Source of the DNA: Lutjanus erythropterus
Taxonomy: Eukaryota > Chordata > Actinopteri > Lutjaniformes > Lutjanidae
Length of the DNA: 64,000 nt
NCBI GenBank assembly: GCA_020091685.1
Contig: CM034599.1
Coordinates: 6,170,836-6,234,835 of the forward strand
Direction: 5' to 3'
Both the position numbers and the translations under genes were made by a program. The notes under the pieces were generated by a model. That model searched no databases and was not told where the DNA came from. It saw only the letters and a program-made list of their open reading frames with translations. How positions within the stretch are numbered: the first letter of the stretch is position 1; each line of letters begins with the position of its first letter. Shown one piece after another: positions 36,295 through 46,608 of the stretch.

Positions 36295-36680
36295 TCATTG
36301 AAGCTTTTAAAGTGGAGTTCTTTCTCATTCTTGTTTACCATAAGACTTCAGGTGCTCAACAGTCCAAGGTCTGTAGTCTGCAGACAGACGAGCCCACACT
36401 GTTGTAACGTGCAGAATGAGACTTGGCATCATCTCACTGAAATAAGCAGGGACGTCTCTGAAAAAGACGTCATCTGGATGGCAGCACGTGTCGCTCCAAA
36501 ACCTGTATGAACCTTTCAGCATTCATGGGGCCTTCACTGATGTGACAGTTACCCATGGTGCCATGGGCACTAACACACCCCATACCATCACAGATGCTGG
36601 CATTTTGAAGTTAGTTCTGGTAACGATCTGGATGGTCCTTTTCCTCTTTATACCAGAGGACACAACGTCCATGACGCCAT
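36295..36680 (-). pseudogene. Tc1/mariner transposase C-terminal fragment, broken
   Basis: On the minus strand the segment follows the second half of fish Tc1-like transposase genes: a VMVWGCVS-like stretch, a NAERFIQVLE-like stretch, a LPS--RLFQ-like stretch and a final TVEHLKSY-KQE. The frame is shifted and stops occur. The segment that should carry the catalytic glutamate is deleted, joining the end directly to RPWTVEHLK. Inactive. Confidence 0.7.
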
Positions 36681-38574
36681 GATGTCCAACAGGATGACTG
36701 CAGCTGCACAGAATTTATGGAGATACATGTATGAATTTGAGAACATGCAACAAAAAGCCCTTGAATGCCCTGAAATCTGGAAATACTTTATGAAGCCACA
36801 CAGGCAGGGAAACAACCACAATTATCTGCTGTGCAGTGTGTCATTGAAAAACCATTTCCCTACTTATCACATTATATAAATAAAGGACTGAACAAAAAAT
36901 ATGCCTTTTCACATAAGCCCTCTATAAACAAATACAGGTAGTTATTAGCACTAATGCTCAGGCACAGGACGTAGTTGCTCTCTTGTCGTGTTGTGTACTT
37001 GTACTGCATAACATGTGACTAAAGGCTTTCTCATGGTAAAGCGCAAAAAAACCTTTAATAAATCTAAGAAATGTCAGACAAATGTCAAAACCAGTAGAGA
37101 TAAAAGAACAAACTGTTATGAAATGAAGCTTCAGCTTTTATCTCACCACCTTAAAGGGAAATTCTGCCACGTTTCATGTGGATGTCACATCAGTCGTACT
37201 GATATGAAGTAATTGTGTAAACACAGGTGTTACTAATGATACTAATTAAGGTCCTGTTCCATTTTGTGTAGCAGTTTCTCCAGTGAGTTAGCATGCACAA
37301 TTACCCTGACTCGGTTTGAGGCAAATGGAACCAAACCTTAATACGAATCACTGCGAGCACCTGTATTGTCAAAATGGCTGCTGTGAAAGAGGTGTATTGA
37401 CCACCGATTGGACATCCATATCGCTTGTGCCTGAATTTTTCTTCAAGGTCGTGAGACAAAGCTGACATAGCATTTCTGAATATTTTTTTCTTTTATCGGT
37501 GCTGGTTCTGACATTTCTCAGATTTATTGCGTGGTTTATTGTGCTTTGCAGTGAGCAAGCCTTTAAATCATATGTTGTGCAGTACAAGTAAACAGCACAA
37601 CAATAACAACAGCAATGAATCCCAACTCCAATAAATGCAGAGAAAGCTTCTCCTGCTGTAAAATCTGCTGTTATTCCATGTGACGTCCTTTGACTGACAG
37701 TGATTTAGTTGGTGTTCATGTTCCCACGAAACAGCTAGTGAAGAGCTTATTGGTTATGTGTTTCTTCTTGCCACCTCAGTACGACCTCAGCGCTGTGTTC
37801 CCTGATGGTCTTGGAGGATGTGTTTGTGACCAGCCGTGGTCACTGGGAAGCAATCTGTCCATCAGGAAACTATATAATTAAATCAGCGCGAGTTAAAGCT
37901 GATTGGCTAAATATCTACAAAATAACTTTTTTGTAATTCTTGGGCGTGTAGATGACATACGGCACAATACACTGAATAAAAACACTTAAACATAGATTTT
38001 GAATTCATGGGAACTTTAAAGAAGAACTGCAGGCTATTTCCGTCTGGATCTCTAGTCTCCGTCTTTGGGTAGTCAGGTGGCGTGCAAGATGCCGCTCAAT
38101 AACAAAACCTTGTTCTCTTTGCTTGTAAACGAATTTCCAACAGTGAAAATGACATTCCAGAATATTGATACAGTGTCGTGATATTGTGTTTTGTGATAGC
38201 ATATTGATTCTATTGATTAAAAACTTTGGTTGATCATGTAGCATGAAGTGTTTGAATTACACTGAAGACTGGAGTTTCTGTTACAGTGAGAAAAGGACAG
38301 GTGGTGGTGATGGAGGCATCCAAAACCTGAGCTGCCTGCCATTGTCAGAATCAGTCAACTCAGTGGAGCAGCTACAGACTAAGGCCAGAGATATACTTGC
38401 TTTTAACTATGAGTTAACATACGCACTGCTATGTATCTGTACTTGTCATGGATGTCTCACGTATCTTGTAGCCATGGTTGTGCATGTACTCAGATATTAA
38501 TGCTACGCATACAGGAACACAAACGTGTGGTTAAACAGCAAGTATATCTCCAACCTGAGGTAGTCATACACAAA
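36681..38574. other. Intergenic, nothing recognised
   Basis: AT-rich; scattered short ORFs with no domain. The sequences at 37015-37210 and 37370-37590 look like diverged inverted copies (CTTTAATAAATCTAAGAAATGTC against GACATTTCTCAGATTTATTG), so an old inverted repeat is likely. Confidence 0.45.
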
Positions 38575-39075
38575 AAAAGACGTAGCAAAATGCTAAAAAG
38601 ACATAACACGCTAAAGATGTAACAAGACAAAAAAGACAAGACAAAAACGACGTAAAAGACGAAAAAGATGTAACAATCAGTGAGCATTTGGTCAGACAAG
38701 AGCATATTGACCAACCAACCAACCAAATGACAAGAGGGTGTCAGGCCTATTATTTAATGTAAAAGATGTGACAAGATGAAAAAGACGTAAAACATAACGT
38801 AACATAAACAAAAACATAATGTAACGAGACCAAAAAGATGTAACATGACAAAAAATAAGTGACAAGATGCAAAAAACATAACAAGACAAAATAGATGTGA
38901 CAAGACAAGAGAGACATAAAAGATGCAATAAGGCAAAAAACACCATAAAAGACAAAAACAACGTACAAGACAAAAAAGATACAACAGACATAATAAGATA
39001 AAAAAATAATAATAAATAACGAAATAAAACACAAAAGATGAAAAAAAAAATCAAAAAAGACATAACGACAAAAAC
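38575..39075. repeat. A-rich degenerate minisatellite
   Basis: About 500 bp built from variants of AAAAAGATGTAACAAGAC (16-19 bp). The plus strand is nearly free of T apart from the unit. The complementary strand is open in several frames purely because of this composition. Confidence 0.75.
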
Positions 39076-40600
39076 CAACACATTTTAGTCAGTAAACAGA
39101 GTGTGAACTGTTTTTATTGTATTTTGTGGTTGTTCTGTGTTGTGATTTCTTCCACTAAGTTCTGGCTTCGCCCTGCCTAAACAGATCCTGCTGACAGGGG
39201 ACTGAGCTGTGATTGGCTGCATGCAGGAAGGAGAGTGGGAAGAGTTAACCTCTATCGATTGCAACCAAACACTTGTAGCTTTAAATGAACGCGCTGAAGC
39301 CTCAGACACACTGAGTACAACTTTCAGCGTGAACGTCAGATCAAGATCTCCTGCAGCAGGCCTGGTCATCTGGCTTCACACCAGGCTGTTAATCCAGAAT
39401 CAATCCGCTAATACCGGCATACGGCCATGATTGTTTTGACTCTGCCCTGGTTTGTATAGAGAATCAGTTTGCACAGTTGCATCATGCCTACAGAGCTGTC
39501 CTCCTTACAAAGGCCACTCAACACGCAGACATCACCTCACCTCCTTATCAGCTTGCCCCCTTAGCCCCTTTTGCAAATATTTGTGACCAGCGGAGGATGC
39601 CTGTTCAAACAGGAGCGAGACCGTGGCAGTGACCGCTGCTGCATCAGTCCAGACAGCCGGTTGACCTTTGGGACATGCATGAAAAGATGTTCGTATTAGT
39701 CATCCAAATAATGGATATTTTAATGTTCCTCCTTTCTTTCTTGTTCTAAAGCCAGGACTATTATATGGAGCACATACAGAGGTTAAAATACAGAAATGAA
39801 AAGGTTGACAAAACTGTAATTTATCTTTATCCTCTAAAAATTGCTTTTGTCAGTGTAACTGCACTGTGGTATTGTAGTCAGGGTTAGGAAAGTTACTTTA
39901 AAAATTAAAAATGTATTCTGAAACAGTTACTAATCACCTCTTAAAAACTGTAGCCAGTATTGTCTTCCAAGTATCATAATTATCATAATTATTTTACATT
40001 ACTTTTGGATTAACTCAATTCCAAATATGCTGAAATCATTTAGCCAAATGTAATGTTTCATGTTCGTTGTTTGTTTTATTAATTGTTTGTCCAGTTATTC
40101 CTTCCTTTGTTAAGCACAAATGTGCGTACTAACATAAGCTTATTCTGGGGCTTGTATTTCTTTTATTAGATGTTGAATTCTTGTATGATGACAGTATTTT
40201 CACAGCTGAAGGCAGAACTGTAACTGTGATGTGATGTTTCTTAGTTAAGAACAAAATAATGGTGAAAATTCCACCCAGGGAAGCATTTCTTTTTTCACTA
40301 GAGGCCATGATGGTTTCACTCAGACCAAAGTGGTGTTGTGACTCACATAGTTTTGAACTGTGTGCTCACAACATTTTATGTATTTTAAAATTGCAATCCT
40401 GCTATCAATACCCATCTATTCTAACCGTATCTGTAATCTGATTGTCTTTTTTTTTCTGTAATTGTAACCTTCTAACTACTTAAGTCTCTTAGATGCAATC
40501 CATTACTCTCCAAGCCTGATTTTAGTGAAGGAGTTACACAATTTTTCGTTGAGGCTATAATTCATGCCTGTTTTCCTCGGAGGCATCACGTCTGACGCTC
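39076..40600. other. Intergenic, nothing recognised
   Basis: AT-rich upstream sequence of the candidate prlhr promoter with no gene or clear repeat. Confidence 0.4.
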
Positions 40601-40639
40601 CTTCAGTCATCGGAGCTGTCAGTCAAGTTAAAAGGCAGA

Positions 40640-40647
40640 TATATAAG
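40640..40647 (+). promoter_or_regulatory. TATA box, candidate prlhr promoter
   Basis: TATATAAG is a consensus TATA box, followed by a GC- and CpG-richer tract (40665-40950) that contrasts with the AT-rich surroundings. No other plus-strand gene start is available to it before prlhr. Confidence 0.5.
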
Positions 40648-40669
40648 AGCGAGCCATCCATCCCCGCCA

Positions 40670-40947
40670 GCCGGACTGGACCTGTTGATCGCCTGGCAAA
40701 ACTCAAAACGCTTAAAACGTGTCACATATGTGATTATATTGCAAAAGCGGTGCCGCCATCTGAGATACGGACGCGTTGATAGCAGAGGGTCAGTGTGTGG
40801 GTGTGTGGTTTTGGCGCTGCTCAGAGACTTGTACCTGCGTATGCGTGAGGAGCGCGCAGCTCTCCAGAGGCGCACAGAGGCTCCGCGCTGGATCTCCTGC
40901 TCTCATATTCTCTGTCTGAGGGAAACTGAGGAATCAACACACGCGCG
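40670..40947 (+). other. prlhr: Candidate 5' non-coding exon of prlhr
   Basis: The stretch would start about 25-30 bp after the TATA box and ends at ACGCGCG before a donor GTAGGT. The first coding exon has only 20 nt of exon before the ATG, so a distant 5' UTR exon is required, and this GC-rich block 5.2 kb upstream is the best candidate I see. The start is inferred from TATA spacing. Confidence 0.45.
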
Positions 40948-42079
40948 GTAGGTGTGCTACTTCTTCTCCAGTTCGAGATTGTCATTGAAATTGTATCTAA
41001 ATTCACTTCAGCCTAAGTAAGAGCTGCAAAGAGAAAGATCGAAATTATGTAAATAAATCCATCGTTGATCTGTCACTGCAACTTAATGAGCATTTCTCTG
41101 TAAAGAAATCCTTAAAGTTACTAATAGTGCTTTACTTTAGATGATTTAAATTCATGTGCTTTGTATGTTCCATCGAAACTTTTATATATTTGCACTGTTT
41201 TTCTCTAATTGCATCGCAGTTCTCCAAGGCTGCATCTCTTTTTGACGCATCTCCTCTTTGACATTAGTGAAGAGGCTGCAGTAAATGATTTTAATGGTTT
41301 GCAAATGGCTCTTTTAACTTAAGTGTTAGTGTTCAGCATGTGTTTATTCTGCTTGGCAGAAGGGATTCAACGGAGTCAAAACCAGGTAATTAAAACCATC
41401 TGCTCTATTTGGCAGAGCTGATGAGTTGGGGGGCCAAAAATCAAATCACTTTGTCCACGCATTTTTCATGCGTAAAATAGATATTCCATCAACGTGTAGA
41501 CGAAAATATCAGAAACACAGTGTGGATCAAATACGATGGTTTCCTTTGTCTGTCTATTCATGAAAGCTACATTATAAATCAATTCAAAGTCTGATGTCTG
41601 TTTTGTCAGTTCAGCGCACAACCTGCTGCTGACCGTCCTGAGGTGTGAGACGTCGTTTTATGTCTGAGAAATTTCAGCGAGGACATTTCAGACTTTAATT
41701 ATCGAGACGTTTTGATTAAATATGCTGCCAAATCAGGAGGAGAATATACAGGAGCATAGAGGTAAATGACAACATGAAAATAGCTTTAAAAATTGGTAAA
41801 CTGACCAAAATCGAGGAACATAATCAATTTATTTGTTATAGCCTGGTATTCAAAATCCCATGTTTACCTCAGGGGATTTTACAGTCTGTTCAGCTCAGAC
41901 TCCCTCTTTCCCCTATAGTCCCTCCATCAGACTGGCACAAAGAAGTAGCAATGTGGGGATGTAAGGAAAGAAAAGCTCAAGGTATGATGATACCAAAGTC
42001 ATGCCACATTTTTTGTTCATAAAAAAAAATCACTTTAATTTCCTTCAGTAAAAAAAAAATAAAATAAAAGTAATCAGCC

Positions 42080-42320
42080 ATGACTGAAGCATGCACAAAA
42101 ATTGTCTTTGGCAATTAATGTTTCAATAATATCTGCATAACTACAGAACAAAAACAATGGAGCAGCCAGGACTGCTACTGGCCCAGTAGCAGTCCTTTTA
42201 TAAAATAAAATAATAAATAAATGAACCATATAGTATTTGTGGTAAATATCTTCACAGTCCAGTTCAGTATCGAGACATATTTTCCTATTATGATAAGATA
42301 TTTGATATATTGTTACACTG
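42080..42320. repeat. Fragment related to the hAT-like element at 60735
   Basis: AAAACAATGGAGCAGCCAG, TAGCAGTCCTTTTATAAAAT and GATATATTGTTACA parallel the right half of the element at 60735-61122. The ends are not intact. Confidence 0.5.
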
Positions 42321-43184
42321 GCATGTAAAAAATGTTTATTATCACTATAAAATAACTATACCATATAAATAATCTATAAAGTTTGATGATTAGGTTGTAA
42401 ACACTTTTTAAATGATCATTAAACAGTTATAAACACTGCTTATTACTATAATGAGTTACTGACATTTATAATTGGCAAAGGGAGCCTTATTGTAAAATGT
42501 AAAGTGCTGCACGCTGAAAATGTATAAGTCTTAGCGTATGAATTAATGGTATTTTGATCTGCTACTTTGATATGCTGACTGTCGACTTTTTAATAAATAT
42601 GTGATGAAGAATATAAAGGAAGCAGTGAGATCTGAGGCTGAACAGTATTAATAAATGTGCGCTCACTGTTTGGCAAGCAACAGGTCATAGTTGCCCTTTT
42701 TATTTCATATGTTGTAACAGCTTATTAATAGTTTATGAAGTTTTTACAGTCTAAGTAATAATCTAATTGTAAACTATTTTAAGGATAGTCTTAATGTAAA
42801 GAGGTACCTGTTTATATATGGCAACAGTTAAATTCTTTATAATAGTTTTAATTCTATTTCTTTCTGAGACATGGCTTTGTTCCAGTGTGACTTCGACACT
42901 TCCAGATTTTGATCAACTGCCATCTGGAAAATGGCATTTTAAGTGAATCTTGGACAGAAATCTTTTCTTCTGATGTTTCTGACAGTTACTGTAACAACAA
43001 AGTGTTATGTTTTTTTCTGCCTGTTTCATCTTTTCCCTGCTTTTCACAGACAACAAAATTTTTAGTCAATTCAAAATTCACTTGCTTTTTATTTCACAGT
43101 ACACTAAGAAGACATAACAAGCCATACTTTGTTTCAAATATCATAAAAAATAGAAATAACATGTTCTTTATCAGATAGTATTAG

Positions 43185-43645
43185 ATTCACAGCACAGTTC
43201 TCTTAGAATTTGTCCCAAATATTACCCTCTAATAAAGTCTAATAGTAAGGGTTTAACAGTGAGAAACGGTACACTTTAGTTTACGGCACAGTTCTGCTGT
43301 AATGTGTCCCACATTATCATCTAATGATGTCTAATGCGGGTCTAAGAGTAGGAAACAATATACTTTAGTTTCCAGTATAGTTCCAGTTTAGTTTACAGTA
43401 CAGGTCTGTTGTAATATGTCCCAGAGTTTACAGTACAGTTTGGTTGTAATGTGTCTCAAATTACACTATAAGAAAGTCTAATTAGGGTCTAACAGTGTGA
43501 AATAAGACACTTTAGTTTACAGTACAGTTCTGTTGTAATGTGTCCCAGATTATGGTCTAATAAGGGTATAAGTACTGTCTAATAAAGCACAAAGTATTTT
43601 CGTTTTTGTCTAATTTAATACATAGTACAGCTTGTTACGTCTTAT
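43185..43645. repeat. Degenerate tandem array, unit about 85-115 bp
   Basis: Segments of the form TTTAGTTTACAGTACAG-TCTG-TGTAATGTGTCCCA-ATTA-TCTAATAAAGTCTAA recur at about 43190, 43275, 43370, 43430 and 43512. Unit lengths vary by indels. Confidence 0.65.
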
Positions 43646-44269
43646 TAGTATACTGCAAAATAAAGTGCAACTCAAAATGTCTTCAAGAACTCTACAACAA
43701 ACTTTTACTTTAACAGCAATCTGCACAGTAAACATAAAGTGCAACAGGTTTTTGCCAAAGCTGTCAGTTCAGTCCATCATCCCATTTAGCCACCATTTAT
43801 GTCGCTTTTGTCCTTCACTGTCAGGCAGTAATTTGTCCCTTTACGTTTCCACAGATGTGCTAAATATAGTTGAAGTGAAATGATGCGTATTGGTACCAGC
43901 AGCCCCTGTGCCGTGCACACAGCCGCAGCACATGCCGAGTGTTTTGGAGAGATAATAGGCGAGAGCAGGTTTGAGTCACGCAGCAGCATTTGCTTTACTG
44001 TTCAGCGTGTTGAAAATCTGATGAAATAACTGAAAGACAAATGGCTCACTGTGATAGACAAGCTATGTTTCAGTGCGTCTGAATTGTACTACAGCGAAGA
44101 GGCCCACTCATTTAATATTTCAAACACAAAGATAAAAACACACCTCTGTAGTGGTAATCACAGAAAACTTTTATAGTCTAACAAAAGAAAATGACTGTCG
44201 GCAGTGATTTTCCCTGTGGAGCCGCACAGGACTGAAAATGTGTTCTCACAAGGACAGGGATTACAACTG

Positions 44270-44560
44270 GACAGAAGGTCGATTCTGGAGAAAGATGCTT
44301 GATTGTTGAGTCTCATTCCCAACTCGTCAAATTACCAATGCTTTGGTTTAGTGGCTAGGAGATAATTGGTAATTGAGCCTCATTCACAGGTCATCAGAAA
44401 TCGACATTTTGGGAACAAGACTCAAAAATCAATTACCTTACAGACCTATGATTGGCCAGTCTTCCATCACGGGCTAGATTTTTTAAATCCTGAAACAGAG
44501 CGAAGAGGAGGAGCAGAAATCTAGTTTTATATCATGCTCAAAGGAGCAATGTGTAAAATT
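44270..44560. repeat. Dispersed repeat, family C copy
   Basis: GATTCTGGAGAAAGA, TTGATTGTTGAGTCTCATTC, AAATTACCAATGCTTTGG and ACAGAGCGAAGAGGAGGAG are shared with 58345-58715; a tail fragment also appears at 45955-46030. Confidence 0.6.
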
Positions 44561-45469
44561 TATCCAGAATTTTGATTTAAAGCGTACCTACTGCAATGCT
44601 ACCACACCTGCCAGATGCAACCAGCAAAGATTTGCAAAGTTCTTCCAACATTAACATGAGCCCCACATACGTTGTCCCGAGCTGAAACAAGATTTTAAAC
44701 TGAAGCAGATGTTGATCACTTGCCGCTCCTAGCTTACCTTGTGAGGCAGTTGGATTTGCAAGATCCCAAGATCACATGAGAGTCCATCTCGCCAGGCTTC
44801 AAGTTATCTGTTTGTGTCTGCACCAAAAGTGGTGCAGCCAATTAGTGTCCTCAGAGAGACTACTGACAACTACGGGTGTGATTTTAAGTGTGACAACAAT
44901 TAGAAGAGTCTATGGAAGGAACTCGTGTCAAACAGACAATGGCGGCTCCTACAGAGGTTAGCACAGATACCGTGATAGCATCAGTTATATCAGAACATCT
45001 CCCGACCGGCTTCAGCAAGAGTTTGATCTGATTGGTTGAAGAAGTTAGCCCGTGGTAGATGGGATGGTTCATCCAGTCACCTGCCAAGTGTTTTTTGGAC
45101 AACTTCCCAGATGACTGAAAAAACAAAACAAAAAAACATCTGGCGTGTCAGATCCCTAGCAGCCGGTTCAGAAGAGTGAGAAGTCAGCTGTCAATGGTCA
45201 TAGAAAGCAGAGCAGTTGGAAAATAGAAGTACTGCCTCACAGTTGTTTGTCTCCAGCAAGTAGTCAAGTTACAGTTTACATCCATGTCTGTCCACACTCA
45301 TATGTCTGCAGTGTCTCTGAAGGATGTTAATATGGAACTAATAGGAATTTAATAAAAAGGTATTAAGTGCATTTTTTGGCAAAATGACAGTTTCCACAAT
45401 ACAAGTGTGATTCCAGTGAAATCATTTCTGATGAGAAACATGCTGTCTTCACTTTTTTATAGCTGAACA

Positions 45470-45760
45470 TTATGATGTCACAGTGAAGTTGACCTTTGAC
45501 CTTTTGAATATAAAACGTCATCACCTCATGATTTTATCCTATCAGTGCATCTTTGAGTCCAAGCAAACATTTGTGCCAAGTTTGAAGAAATTCCCCTGAG
45601 GTGTTTTTGGGATTTACAAGACACAAGAATGTGTTTTCAAGAATGGGATGACCTGAAACATCATGCCCGTGGCCTGTGAAGCCATAAAAAAATTGTGAAT
45701 CACAGAAGTCCTTCAGCATACAGTCATGAATGTACACAAAGAAAAAATTATGCTAATCGA
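45470..45760. repeat. Dispersed repeat of the 'TTGACCTTTGACC' type
   Basis: GTCACAGTGAAGTTGACCTTTGACC followed by AATATAAAACGTCATCACC resembles a repeat common in fish genomes (from memory). The ORF inside reads no known domain. Confidence 0.4.
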
Positions 45761-46147
45761 GATTAGCTCTGTACAAGATACAGGCCCGCTGATCACGCAC
45801 ACAGTCACGCACTCATGCATGCACACATGGAAGTGATCGTATGATTACTGCCAATAAAAACAAATTTATTGTGACATATTCTGTTACTGTCTACACTCAA
45901 AATTATACTGCGATATAAATCTTAGCCATGCCGCCCAGTCCTAGACTGGAGTTCTTTTCAACAGGTGGTGCTCCTTTAAAGGTTGTTATGGAACTTTTGC
46001 CCAAAATTTACTGCTTACCCCAGCTTTAAACTGTATGGTATATCAGTGTTCAGAGGTCATTCAGCATGTTCTTGGCTTGGCAGTATGTGATAATATGCAT
46101 AGTAATAATCCTGATTTCCTCCTTCAGGTTAACATCAGCCTGTTGGG

Positions 46148-46608
46148 ATGGACAGCACCGGCAGCGGCTGGGCAGCTGAGCTCACCCCCCCATGTGTGAT
46201 GCAAGACGTCAGCGGGAACGACACCGGTCCAGTCTTCGAGGTGGCGCTGCAGAACAGCTCCTCCAAGCGCAGCTCCCAGTTTGTGGGCGTGGAGCTGCTG
46301 CAGTCCTTCAAGCTGCTCATCATTCCCTGCTACACACTGGTGGCTCTGGTGGGCGTCTTCGGCAACTACCTGCTCCTATACGTCATCTGCCGCACCCGCA
46401 AGATGCACAACGTCACCAACTTTTTCATCGGGAACCTGGCCTTCTCTGACATGCTGATGTGTGCCACATGTGTCCCCTTCACGCTGGCCTACGCCTTCAA
46501 CCCACATGGCTGGGTGTTTGGCCGCTTCATGTGCTACCTGGTGTACCTCATCCAGCCTGTGACAGTGTATGTGTCAGTCTTCACACTCACCGCCATTGGT
46601 GTGGACAG
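46148..46608 (+). CDS. prlhr: prlhr coding exon 1 (N-terminus to TM3)
   Basis: Begins 20 nt after a good acceptor (TTTCCTCCTTCAG ending at 46127), so the 5' UTR must start in an upstream exon. Encodes the extracellular N-terminus with two NxS/T sites and TM1-TM3, ending GVD plus AG of the DRY arginine before GTAAGT. Confidence 0.93.

Larger units (their letters stand above)
40948..46127 (+). other. Candidate 5' UTR intron of prlhr
   Basis: Contains no supported exon. It holds a diverged hAT-like fragment (about 42080-42320), a tandem array (43185-43645), dispersed repeats at 44270-44560 and 44560-45240, and a 'TTGACCTTTGACCTTTTGAATATAAAA' type repeat at 45470-45760. Confidence 0.4.

Noticed and set aside
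38490-39081. Several hydrophobic minus-strand ORFs (90-129 codons) resembling membrane proteins
   Set aside because: They are a by-product of the A-rich tandem array on the opposite strand: all frames are open and read runs of Phe, Leu, Val, Ser and Tyr. They overlap one another and have no splice or start context.
30112-46127. Possible adrb3 or eif4ebp1 exons expected from human 8p11 synteny
   Set aside because: No seven-transmembrane or 4E-binding motif could be read in any frame of this interval.
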